Shown piece by piece: positions 45,201 through 56,554 of a DNA stretch of 64,000 nucleotides. Numbering within the stretch: the first letter of the stretch is position 1; each line of letters opens with the position of its first letter. The notes beneath the pieces are model-generated. The model saw only the letters and a list, made by a program, of their open reading frames with translations, searched no databases and was not told the origin of the DNA. The stretch is from Albula goreensis (lineage: Eukaryota > Chordata > Actinopteri > Albuliformes > Albulidae), in the NCBI GenBank assembly GCA_022829145.1, contig CM040743.1, forward strand, positions 47,819,405 through 47,883,404, given 5' to 3'. Both the position numbers and the translations under genes were made by a program.

Positions 45201-48200
45201 GAGAACGGGGTCGCCACGGTTATTGCCGACAGGCAGGTTGAGGACGTGGTTACCAGCTGCATGCCTCCCCTTCGGAAGGAACATTCCGGGGGGTCTTGGG
45301 GGTGGGGGCAGAGCTGTTTTAACCCCCCTGCTGTGGGTGTACATTCTCGGTCACACAGTGTTAATGTACAGACTTTCCACAGTGTTACATCACTGAGTCA
45401 CAACACCGGAATCACCCATAACTCAACCACACGACTCACATGATTGGTCCAAACACCCATCAATCAATCACTGCCTCGTAACGATTGGTCTCCATGTTGA
45501 TAAGCTGAATGCTCTACAGTAACAATCGGCCAATAAGTTGCTGAACTGATTGCTCTCTTGTAAATATGGAGCAGTACTCCCAGGGTTGGATTGGGTACTG
45601 ATATCAGGAAGTTTTGTTTTACAGACAGTTTGCATTGCTGGGAACATCTTGCCAGATTATGCATTAGAGACAGATACTTGGAGTACTCAGTACTGGACGT
45701 TCTGCACACTGAATGATGACACTAGCTAAGCTGAACGGCCTGATCTCATCATTATGTTCTTGTTTTCTTAGGTTGTAATGATTGGTCCAGATAAAAGAAT
45801 CACTGACTGTTGTACCAATCAGCTCACATGGCAAATTATTCATGCAACTTCACTCATTTGCATGGTGATTGTGTTCATCACCTGCTCTGTTTATTCATTA
45901 TTTGGTTGTTGGTTTTTGGACAGTATAAAGCATGGATATAACCTTTGGTCATTACTCTTGTTTGCCTCCCTTTCCCTCTCTCCCTCCCTCTCTCTCTTCA
46001 CCTCCCCACACTTCCACCCACCCTCCTTCTCCCCGTATCTCAGTGTAATGAGGTATTGTGCCGTGACTCTGCTGCTCCTGTCAGTGTAATCTCTGTAAGC
46101 AGGATGTGACAGGATGTGGAGCTCCTCTCTGTCCATCATCTCACTCCTCCTCCAGCATCCCTCTCTCAGTCTGTCCATCATCTCACTCCTCCTCCAGCAT
46201 CCCCCTCTCAGTCTGTCCATCATCTCACTCCTCCTCCAGCATCCCCCTCTCAGTCTGTCCATCGTCTCACTCCTCCTCCAGCATCTCACTCTCAGTCTGT
46301 CCATCATCTCACTCCTCCTCCAGCATCCCCCTCTCAGTCTGTCCATCATCTCACTCCTCCTCCAGCATCCCCCTCTCAGTCTGTCCATCGTCTCACTCCT
46401 CCTCCAGCATCCCCCTCTCAGTCTGTCCATCATCTCACTCCTCCTCCAGCATCCCCCTCTCAGTCTGTCCATCATTTCACTCCAGCATCATCCCCCTCCT
46501 CAGTCTGTCCATCATCTCACTCCTCCTCCAGAACCCCCTCTCAGTCTGTTCATCATCTCACTCCTCCTCCAGCATCCCCCTCTCAGTCTGTCCATCATCT
46601 CACTCCTCCTCCAGCATCCCCTTCTCACTCTGTCCATCATCTCACTCCTCCAGCATCCCCCTCTCAGTCTTTCCATCATCTCACTCCTCCTCCAGCATCC
46701 CCCTCTCAGTCTGCCCCCTGCGCATGCCGTAGTCAGCGATGGCCAGCGTTTCAACTGCATCCACTTTTAAAATATCACTTTGTAATGTATGTACCTGAAC
46801 TGTAATATTGGGTTGTTTACTGTTTTTGTATGGTTAGATCACTTGCAAAATAACATGATTTGTTGAAATTTGTTCATAATCATTATTGTGACTACATAAC
46901 CGCTTTCTTTTACGGTTGCCGCTGTTTATTGATTTGATTGTTTTGTCATCTTTAAATTTCCTTGACAGGTTAATCAACAGGTTCTCAGTGGTGTCATACA
47001 TTTATATTATATTTATATATATTTTATATTTTTCTGGTTGCTGGGACTTCAATCGATGTCTAAGCTGCTGCAAAACTTTGTTTCAGGCTATTACTTTTTA
47101 AATAATCCTTCGCCTGACCAGCAGGGGCGCTTTTAGCTTCTTGACCTTTGCCCCCCTGTTGACCTTTGACCATAACTTTTCCTCACAGCTCCAGGGGGGA
47201 CTCGAATCGACGACGGGGACAAGACCAAGGTGACCGATCACTGCGTGTTCACCGCCCCCGAGAATCACGCTGCCATCCGCAGCTATGCTCAGGTGAGCTG
47301 TCTGTCTGTCTGTCTCGTTTACGTATTACGCACACATTTAGGAGACTTTCTTAACCAAGAGTGACTTACACAGTTTACTTTTTACACGCATTTATGCAGC
47401 CAGAGTTTTCCACTGGATCACAGTGCTCAAAAACCTGCAACCTCTGAGTCCCAGCTCCAGCTCCCTAACCGTTATATTACCCAAACACCCAGAAATATGT
47501 GCTATTAAATACCTTTAAACCTTTATCAGGCCTTTGGGTGGCACAAAAGTCTCCTGTTCATTAAACAGCTGTGGAATAAAGAATAAAGTCACATTTTCAT
47601 GGTGCAGCTGGCAGTGCAATAGCACGGTGTTTGAGCTCCAGCCATGCTATCACTAGCTATGGCTGGAGGTCCACATCGGCGAACCAACAATTAGCTCAGC
47701 TGCTGTAGGAAAAACTAAGTGTTAAGCTAAGAGTTAAGCTGGTTAAAATTCACTCACATCAGTCTCACTGCTCACTCACTGGCGCCCCCACATGGGCAGC
47801 CTGGGAACTGCAGGATTTGTATGTCATATCTGCACCCCCCCACCTCCCCGTCTCGGTTTGTCTGTGGCTCAGGTGAACAGTGTTTTTTTTTGGGGAGGGG
47901 GCAGGATGAGGGATGAGAGTGGTAGCATTGGCGTGATGGGGCGGTTCTTGTCCCAGGCTTGGTGGGGGGGGTGTTGGGGGTGCTAATGCTCCTTAATCCC
48001 CAGGATATCCACTGTGTCACCAGAGAGCGTCCTTTTAACATAATCCTGTTGGATTAACTCTGTGGTTCTTTTATCACTCTGTCTCTCTCTCTTTCTGTCC
48101 GTCTCTCTCTATGTCTGTGACTCTCACTCTGTTTGTCTCTCTCTCCCTCAGGTGAACATTAATATCATATACAGACTGATGGGCAATCTTGGCCTTTTTA

Positions 48201-51200
48201 GTATCTGGGGTTTTGTGTACTTTGGATGTTGATGGTTCCCTGTGTTACTTTTTGAATTTGCTTGTTTGTTTGTTTCATTGTTGTCTGTAAACAAAGATGT
48301 ATATATACATACATATATATATACATGACGGTGGAAATGCAGCTGTGTTCTGTGTTAAATCAGAATGAAGAGTTAGGGCTGTCTCTCAGCCTGTGGCAGG
48401 GAGGTTCATATTTTGTAGCCAAATTTACGCAGCATCCTTCCTCTCCCAGACGGAGCCTAATGTCTGTGTTTTGGAAAGGGATGGGAGGTTTCTGGAGTGT
48501 AATTTAAAGTTTGTCTGTCCTGCATCCTGTGAGAGGACACACAGCTCTGTCTCACTCTGTTGGTGTTTGCAGTGTGAGCACGGCCTTCCCTCTGTAGGGA
48601 CCCAGTTCTGCGGCGTCAGCCCGTCTCCATGGCCAGGCTGCACTCTCTGAGTCTGCCTACCAATACCTCTGTCTGTCAGTCAGCCCATATCCCTCTCTCA
48701 GCCCAGTCCAAAATCTCATACTACACCCTGTATAGCAGGCAAAAATCAGTGCTCATCGTATGTAGTGTGTAGGAGAAATCTCAAACAGGCTGAATCAGTA
48801 TGCGAGCGTTACCTGGATGGCGTACTGCCTCCTGTAAAATTCTGCAGTGTGCAAGGCCTGCACACTGCGCTATCCCACAAGGCCGTTGGGTGGATAGATA
48901 CCAAAGAAGAAGATGGCAGAGTTCTCTGAAGTTTGATGACAGATGAACATCAGTTGTAAACTTCCAGCTGTCAGACTGAAGAAAATAGAGACTGAAAACT
49001 TGTGTACTGCACTGGGTAGTCAGCACTATGCTGATGTAAGAGCAGTACGCTTTTGTTCGAATTTAGTAGGCTCTGATTATTTTGCGAGTTCAGACGCAGG
49101 GTTTTTTGCTTTTTTGAGACATGCAAAATGTTAAACGACAGAAAAAGAAGCTGTTTTGCTCCACAGTCTCTTAAATACAGACTCTCTTTTGATCCTTAGT
49201 AACTCAATATTTTTATTTCCCCTGATTTAAAATGGTAATTTTATTCATAAATATTTACAGGTTTTCAATAAGCTCATACGGAGATACAAGTACCTGGAGA
49301 AGGCTTTCGAAGAAGAAATGAAGAAGGTAAACTTTGTTAAAAACTTTTTTTTTTACTAAGAGTTTTGGGTGTAGTGCATTTGATAGTGTGCAAATGTGTG
49401 ATGTTCTCAGATTACTGCAAATTGTACAAATTGTAATGACATCATAACATGAAATAATGAAGATGTTATGGTCAGGTCAGGAGTGGTTTTGCTGCAGATA
49501 GAGATGGCTCGTAGTAAGACTGTTCGCCATGCTAAACAAAAAGTCATGCAAGCTGGAGGTGTCTGATTGGAACGGTGTGGTACAGCGACACCTAGTGGAG
49601 GGACATGAAACTTCTCTTCGTTCAGATTTTTGAGCCGTGTACATTTCAAGAATGAAGGAATGGGGGAGGAAGGAAGGAAGGAATGAAGTGTCAAAAGAAT
49701 GAATGAAGAAAGAAAGGAAGGAGATGGGGAAAGGGTGTCAGATGGGGAAAGGAGGAAGCAAGGGAGAGAGGAAAGAGGGAACACAGGAAGGAGGAAAGGG
49801 GCAAGAGGGAAGAGTGAGCCGAATATTTGAACAGGTCCAGTGATTGATCCACTGTTTGATTGAATATGTGTGTGCGTGTCATTTCCTGTTCTGGGCGTGT
49901 CACTTCCTGTGTAGCTGCTGCTCTTCCTGAAGGCCTTCAGTGAGGCGGAGCGGACTAAGCTGGCCATGCTGACGGGGATCCTGCTGGCCAATGGGACGCT
50001 CCCGCCCTCCATCCTCACCAGCCTCTTCAGTGACAACATCGTCAAGGAAGGTCCGTTGTCATGCCGATGCTCCCTCATAGAATGAGTTCCTTAAAAAACT
50101 GATCTGGGTACATTCTGACATGCTATGTGTCAAGTTCAAGCTCAAAGTGTACATGTCTGCAGTGAAATACTTGCTCTTGCCTTCTCCATAATGACATGCA
50201 CTTGGGCCTGTATATGGATTTCAATACACACAACATCACGGACAGTTAACTCTGCATAGCACTTTTGTGGAAACATAAGTCTCCAAGGTGATTGGCTGTA
50301 CTCCATGGTAACTCTCCTGCACACCTGTGCAGGTATCTCGGCGACCTTCGCGGTGAAGATGTTCAAGGCCTGGATAGCGGAGAAAGATGCCAATGCAGTC
50401 ACCTCGGCCCTCAGGAAAGCTAACCTGGACAAGAGGCTTCTGGTGAGAGGGGACTACATTACCCACAATTCCAATGCAAAACACATACAGATTCATGCAC
50501 TTAAGCATTGGCACACGCACACAGACATGCCATCAATAGTGTGTCCATTTAAATACAGCTATAAATGACCTGGCAGGTGAAATTCAGCTCACTTTCAGTT
50601 TTTGTAGAATCTTTTCAGGCACAGTAAGGGGCAGCTGTCATATTTGTAGACCAGCGTTTTAGACCGCCATTAAAGGAGGATCAGGGCAGTGTCACTATCA
50701 CTCTGGATGGCAAATCTCACTCACAGCAGCAGGTGCATTTGAGGGTTGATTATGTCTCCCCCTGGTGGTCAATTACACGAACTGTTTTGAGAAGCATTTG
50801 CTCACTAGCGAATCACAGACAGCTATTGCAGAGGGTGAAACTGCAGTTATGCATCACATCCTGTTGTCTAACCATGGTGTTGCATGACCTGAGTCCATAA
50901 AATTGACATTTCTGTGAAAGTATGAGTATTTTTACTCACTCCTAAAATGACTTGCCACATGTCCTCATGTACATCTGTTCAAATATTACAGTGATATGAG
51001 TGTGACATGACTATCATAAATTTACTGACCATTTGAGGGGATGTTACTTTAGCAGCTAGTTGCTGTGAACTGTTGCATCACCACTCTGTGCTTCTTTTTT
51101 GCAATATTTTTTTCCAAGAAAGCCGAGAAATATGATTGGCCAGAGCGATCCTTTACAATAGTGTGATTGGCTGAGCTGTGTTCATCTCCACAGGAGCTTT

Positions 51201-53388
51201 TCCCGGCCAACAAGCAGAACGTGGATCATTTCTCCAAATATTTTAACGAGGCCGGCCTGAAGGAGCTGTCTGAGTTCCTCCGTCTCCAGCAGTCCCTGGG
51301 AACCCGCAAGGAGCTGCAGAAAGAGCTGCAGGAGCGCCTGTCTCAGGAGTGCCCCATCCGAGAGGTAATACACCTGCACACACCTGTGCTGCGCTTATTC
51401 TCACCTGTACACACCTGTGCTGCGCTTATTCTCACCTGTACACACCTGTGCTGCAATTATTCTCACCTGTACACACCTGTGCTGCGCTTATTCTCACCTG
51501 TGCATACCTGTTAACATAGTTCCTGTATAAACGTTTACACGCTTTTATATATAAGAGTGTCTCTTCTGAGAGTTAATGCACCTGCACACACCTGTGCTGC
51601 TCTTTTTATCACCTGTATACACAGTCCCTGTATATAGTAGCACACACCTTTGTATACAGTAGTGCTCCTTCTGAAAGGCGCTGCACCTGTATACACCTGG
51701 GTACATCTATACATCTGTACTGCACCTGAACACCACTATAGACACTTGCACCTTACCTGTACCCACCTGTACAGACATGTACACAGCTTGACACAAATCA
51801 CCTGTACACATCATTAATGCACCTTTTCACCTGTATAAAGGAATGTCCCATTGAAAGACTCTGCAAATTTACACACCTGTACCCTTCAACTGTGTGTTTG
51901 TGACACAGTGGTGTATTCTCTCTCCATAGAATGTGGTGTGTTTGACACAGTGGTATATTCTCTCTCTAAAGATAGTGGTGTGTTTGACACAGTGGTATAT
52001 TCTCTCTCTAAAGATAGTGGTGTGTATGACACAGTGGTATATTCTCTCTCTAAAGATAGTGGCGTGTTTGACACAGTGGTATATTCTCTCTCTAAAGATA
52101 GTGGTGTGTTTGACACAGTGGTGTATTCTCTCTCTAAAGATAGTGGTGTGTTTGACACAGTGGTATATTCTCTCTCTAAAGATAGTGGTGTGTTTGACAC
52201 AGTGGTATATTCTCTCTCTAAAGATAGTGGTGTATGTGAAAGAGGAGATGAAGAGGAACTCTCTTCAGGAGCACGCAGTGATCGGGCTGCTGTGGACCTG
52301 CCTGATGAACGCAGTGGAGTGGAACAAGAAGGAGGAGCTGGTCACTGAGCAGGCCCTCAAACACCTGAAGGTAAGGAACCCAGTCCTCACACTCACACAC
52401 ACACACACACACACTCAGACTTCACACACACACACACTCAGTCCTCACACTCACTCTCAAACACACACACACACACACTCAGTCCTCACACTCACTCACA
52501 CACACACACACACAAGTAAACTGACTGAAGTTTTTACCTATGTTATATTAATAGCATAGCAAGATATTTTCTGGTCCAAATGCTATGCCCTACCTGGGAA
52601 TTGAACCTGCAACCTCTGTCTCTCTGCCCTCCTCCCCAGCACTATGCCCCTCTCCTGGCTGTGTTCAGCACACAGGGCCAGTCGGAGCTGGTGCTCCTAC
52701 AGAAGATCCAGGAGTACTGCTACGACAACATCCACTTCATGAAGTCCTTCTCCAAGATCATCGTGCTCTTCTACAAAGGTGGGGAGATGATGATGAGGAT
52801 GGTGATGATGAAGATTGTTGTGCTGGTTTCTTGTGAAGACTGGAATGATAATGACTATAGCAATAATAGTGATACCGATGTGATGCAGGTTATGATGGTG
52901 ATGAAGATGATGAAGGTTGTGGTAATAATGATGATGAAGGTGATGAGGATCTTGCCGTTGATGTCTCTGTCCATAGCGGACGTGCTCAGTGAGGACACCA
53001 TCCTGCGCTGGTACAAGGACGCCCACGCTGCCAAAGGGAAGAGCGTGTTCCTGGAGCAGATGAAGAAGTTTGTGGAGTGGCTGCAGAACGCAGAGGAAGG
53101 TAACGCCCACACCTGTCTGAAGTGGCCAATCAGGATTAGGCCTGGTGAACATGTGACAGTGCTTCATATTTCGAGTAATGTACGGATCTCAGCTCACATA
53201 TTACCTGATTTTTTTGGGACTGACTTTCATTCTCAGGGGTGCTGAAACGTGAGCTATTGATCAAAATGTTTGCGATTCATTTGTATGGAACTATGAGATG
53301 CAGTGTCAAATATCAGCCACATGGGGGCAGTATTGATTTGTTTTCTCCTGTGTCTCCAGAGTCTGAGTCTGAGGGTGAGGAAGACTAG
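39281..53388 (+). CDS. bzw2: bzw2, eIF5-mimic W2-domain translation regulator
   Basis: Eleven coding exons: 39281-39344 (exon starts 39274), 41264-41440, 47189-47292, 49261-49326, 49915-50050, 50333-50442, 51194-51364, 52224-52370, 52640-52778, 52977-53099, 53360-53388. All junctions keep frame and give 421 aa (human 419). The protein starts [21 protein letters not shown] and continues [26 protein letters not shown] and [10 protein letters not shown]. It contains [19 protein letters not shown] and [13 protein letters not shown]. The C-terminal W2 (MI-C) domain, about 250-415, ends in the acidic tail [11 protein letters not shown]. The family (5MP) resembles the eIF5 C-terminal half, binds eIF2 and eIF3 and modulates start-codon choice; it acts in the cytoplasm. 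The ATG is the family start. The donors GTCCGT (exon ending 50050) and GTGGGG (exon ending 52778) are weak. The acceptor of the exon at 52224 lies in a 42-bp repeat. Confidence 0.96.
40860..41262. other. bzw2 intron with 10-bp repeats and long pyrimidine tract
   Basis: GGTCTGTGGT-type repeats lie at 41000-41036. From about 41110 a C/T-rich tract of some 150 nt leads into the exon at 41264. Confidence 0.6.
41571..42430 (-). repeat. 47-bp SINE-head satellite, about 17 copies, minus orientation
   Basis: This is the reverse complement of the unit at 35585-35985 (plus strand ACCTCTGAGCTACAAGCCCA, GCTCCCTAACCATTACACTA). It is followed by the same flank in inverse sense, with ACAATTAGG-TAC-CCTAATTGT and TGTACTTCATGGTGCTGTTC. 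It lies in the bzw2 intron after the exon ending at 41440. Confidence 0.92.
42431..46105. other. bzw2 intron, mostly unique
   Basis: Holds an A-tract at 42917-42930 and GC boxes (CCCGCCCCGCCCCGCC) at about 44598-44620. A run of modest open frames at 43050-43850 has no recognisable product. Confidence 0.4.
46112..46712. repeat. 43-bp minisatellite, about 14 copies
   Basis: The unit is CTCTCAGTCTGTCCATCATC, TCACTCCTCCTCCAGCATCC, CCC. Because 43 is not a multiple of 3 and the unit lacks stops, all three plus frames and a minus frame stay open for about 190-230 codons. Each copy holds an acceptor-like CTCCTCCTCCAG. Confidence 0.92.
47330..47480 (-). mobile_element. tRNA-headed V-SINE-like element
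   Basis: On the minus strand the head has GTTAGGGAGCTGGAGCTGGG and ACTCAGAGGTTGCAGG, and the tail has GTGTAAGTCACTCTTGG. It lies about 40 bp after the bzw2 exon ending at 47292. Confidence 0.65.
47490..49255. other. bzw2 intron, no further gene
   Basis: Unique sequence with pyrimidine-rich patches at 48070-48150 and a short TA-rich run at 48299-48325. Confidence 0.4.
51368..51510. repeat. 31-bp tandem repeat just after a bzw2 exon
   Basis: The unit ACACCTGTGCTGCGCTTATT, CTCACCTGTAC occurs about 4 times, starting a few bases after the donor of the exon ending at 51364. Looser CACCTGTAC repeats go on to about 51830. Confidence 0.88.
51893..52235 (+). repeat. 42-bp array carrying eight copies of a bzw2 splice acceptor
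   Basis: The unit is TTTGACACAGTGGTATATTC, TCTCTCTAAAG, ATAGTGGTGTG. The true acceptor is TCTCTCTCTAAAG before ATAGTGGTGTATGTG, with the exon starting at 52224. AG ends recur every 42 bp at 51929, 51971, 52013, 52055, 52097, 52139, 52181 and 52223. Reading from any of them stays open and in frame with the exon, adding 14 codons ([14 protein letters not shown]) per unit. The first copy ends CCATAG, closer to consensus than AAAG. Confidence 0.95.
52384..52516. repeat. (CA)n array after a bzw2 exon
   Basis: CA runs separated by CAGTCCTCACACTCAC blocks, starting 13 bp after the exon ending at 52370. Confidence 0.88.
52780..52955. repeat. GAT/GAG-rich repeat filling a short bzw2 intron
   Basis: GATGATGAGGATGGTGATGA-type triplets start in the donor region of the exon ending at 52778 and recur until about 22 bp before the next exon at 52977. 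Confidence 0.75.
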
Positions 53389-53862
53389 CCCAGGACCCCC
53401 GCTGTGTGCTTCCTGTGGCCTGCCTGTTGACCGCTAGTTGCCGTTTCAGCATCCACTTTGGACTCGTAGCCCCCTTTCTGTCCCCCCTATGTCCCAGAAT
53501 CACTCCAGAAAGTCACCAGAACCCTGGGTTCAAATTTAGAAATGTGCACAGAGAGTCTGAAAGAGGTCGGGATTACATTGCTCACACAATATTTTATTAT
53601 CATTATTATTATTACTATTATTATCATCATTAATTTGTTTTTGAGCATCACTGGTTTGGGACTCCTTTTACAAAAACGCTATTCAGGTACAATAAAAACT
53701 CCTCAGTGTGTGTGTTTGCATAAGTATGTGTGTGTTTGTGTGTGTGCGCGCGTGTATGTGTGTGTGTGTGTGTGTGTGTGCAGGTCCCTTCCACATCCAC
53801 CATCGTTCTAACTAAAGCGTGAATGTTACTCAACAAAAGCTTTCTTTCTTTTTATGAATAAA
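53389..53862 (+). other. bzw2: bzw2 3' UTR with two poly(A) signals
   Basis: AATAAA occurs at 53691-53696 and 53857-53862. Between them lies a GT repeat (53703-53782), and before them an ATT-rich repeat (53591-53632). The two signals suggest two possible 3' ends. Confidence 0.6.
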
Positions 53863-53864
53863 AG

Positions 53865-56380
53865 TGTTTTCTCTTTTTTTATGTACTAAGCTTGAGTAGT
53901 GTCATTCCTGCTGTTTCTTTCTTATCATTCTCTTGAGTAATTTTTCTTCTGGGGTTTCTCAATGTGATACCAAAAAATATGTTTTTTAAAGAAAAAAACA
54001 CAACTACAAACTGCCAAAATCTGTACATTGTGACTAATCTCGAAGACAACTTGTAACAGAAACATCCCATAATGTTCCGTTTAAGCATTCCAGGACAACT
54101 TGGACTTTTCAAGGCTAATCTTATTTCCCATATTTACTTAAAGAAATGTTCAGACGGAAACAGAGACATGTAACTCAGGAGTTCATGGGAGAACAGAATG
54201 CCTTCTAAAAGTCACCCTGTAACTCTACAAAAACAGGACAGACGCGTCACACCAGCGATATATACAAGACAGACATCGTAGCACAAAGGGGAAGTTGTTG
54301 TAGGAGGAAGTCGGAAAGTTTACCACAATAAACACACGGACTCTGACATGTCTGATTTATTAACTCAGTCATTGTGCATCATTTTCAAACCACAAACCTG
54401 AGATACGTTGCAAATCATATCTCACAAAAAAATCATCATGATGAGTCCAGCAGTCCTCCCGTTCTGATTCGATGAAACAGAACTCCCCCATTGCCATAGT
54501 AACCTTTGTCCCCGGTGATGCCCGTTCCATTCAGAGAAGGGCAGCGATGGCCGCAGGCTGCTGGTCTACCCCGGCGCTAAAACACAAGGTCTTGATTTAA
54601 GATCATGATTAATTGATAAGTTGAAGAGGTCTGACCAAAGGCTGAAAACACCATGGGGCCCTTTGATAAGACTCCAGCCAGAGCTGTGGACCTTTCTGTG
54701 GCTCTCTGCCCCATCCTGGGAGACAATATGGACTCAATCAATCAATCACAACATTGTGTTCACAAGACCCGCCTATCGATACATGTTTAGGTCAGACGAC
54801 TTCCTTCTACCCAGATGGATAATCTCAATTCAGGGCATTAAAAGGACAGGAGGAAAATTATTGTGTAAAGATATTGTTGTAAATTCAATCAAGTTATTGT
54901 CATTTTGTTGATGGGGGTGGGGGGGCTATTGTATAACAAGGAGAGATAAATGACCCCCTTCCCCCCACACCTGGCCTCTCCTATCTGCCTAGAATACTGC
55001 ATTCAGGGAGAAGATCCACAAGTTCTCTCTGCTCACGACTGGAGTAGAACCCTGTAAAGAACCGGCTGAGGAAAAACAACATCATCAACAACAACAACTC
55101 TGACAATAATAGAAGAAGAACACTATCAGTAACGGAACAAGTATGGCTACAAGTATGGCTGGAAGAGGCTGAGAGGGACGGGGAGAGGAGAGTCCTCAGT
55201 CTGTGTCCGTGGGAAGGTCATGTCACTAAAGCTCCAGTCACTAAAGTCATTGGCCTGCCCCCCCAGCACCTTGTCATCTGTGAATCTATGAATCTCAGCT
55301 GTTACTGTGTTCAAGTGTTTCTCTGACTTTTACACTCTCTCCTCATCCTCCTCATCAGTAAGCGCTACAGAGGACAGAGGCCCTCGCTCACCTTCCCTGA
55401 GTCGCGAGTGATCGGAGCCGAGGAGCCCCGATGCACGTCTGACCTGATCAGAGGGGGAAACGAAACAGAGATTCATTTCCTGGACCTCCATCATCAAACG
55501 GGATGATGAATCTTTGATGAGCGACGTGTGTAACCTGAGCTTCGCTACAACAAAAGCGCTACGGCCTACGCTGTGACCGGCCATGGTCAGGTTTACTGGG
55601 CCTGCTGTAGCGTGCTCTGCGTTTCATGCGCGTGTTTGACAGTGGCTTTCTAGTAAACGAGGAATCATTTTGGTTGAGATCCAGCTGCAATAAAAAAACG
55701 GTTCTGATACTGGATAATTTTCCACATGAATTTAATTTACACTTGTCAACACCTCTGTGTTAATTTTATTTATGAAACACCACCATGCACATAAACAGGT
55801 TATTTTCAGCAGCTCTTGGGCAATGTTAACAGAACACAGTGATACTCGACTATCTCAGGTAGGCTTGATTATCTCAGGTATTTTCAGATCCTCGCTGAAC
55901 AATAACCTGTGGATTTTGAACTCCGGGAAAGTCCACAGGGCCCTGCAGGGAAAGGGGCTGTTTTCGCTTCTCTTAATCATGGAGGATTCCGGTGAGAGCA
56001 CGCCCTCCACAGACTATAAACATTCCCAAAAACTTCAGCTTCTCAAAATAACCCTGTAAAGTAATGTGAATGCTGTAATGTAACAGTCTGTGCCCAGTAT
56101 AATTTCATTATGAGGGGTAAGGAATGCCAGTGAATCCACAGTGTGCCAGTTCTTAAGAACAACCCGTGAACAAGGGCGTGTTTGTTATCGTCTGCACTGC
56201 ACCTGCTTTTACCTGGAACGCTTGACGTCAGTCAGTCACACAGCATCCGCGGTCATGGGGTCTGGGGCGTGGCCACAGGCCGCATCACCCCGCAATGATT
56301 TGCATTTTGACGGACAGGCACGCAGCAGGGACCAATGAGAGGCTTCCGGCTCTTTGGGCGCCCTCCCCCCCGCTACATTG
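53865..56380. other. Intergenic between bzw2 and tspan13, no gene seen
   Basis: Unique sequence. Open frames at 54621-54911, 55330-55584 and 55757-56059 have no recognisable domain. Confidence 0.35.
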
Positions 56381-56554
56381 TAGTCATATGCTTTTTCTCA
56401 GGCTTCTCCTCCTGTTTGCTCGCCAACGTCTTTTCTCTTGGGTCCGTGCATCATTTTAAGGACTTTATTTGCGACTCTCCGTTTAGCCTCAAGGTAGATT
56501 AGCCAACGTTATTACACAGAATAGGATTTGGGACCCTAAAAACCAGCATCCGGG

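Noticed and set aside
46106-46805. Overlapping frames of 208-229 codons on plus and 194 on minus
   Set aside because: Products of the stop-free 43-bp array; the sequence is an intron of bzw2.
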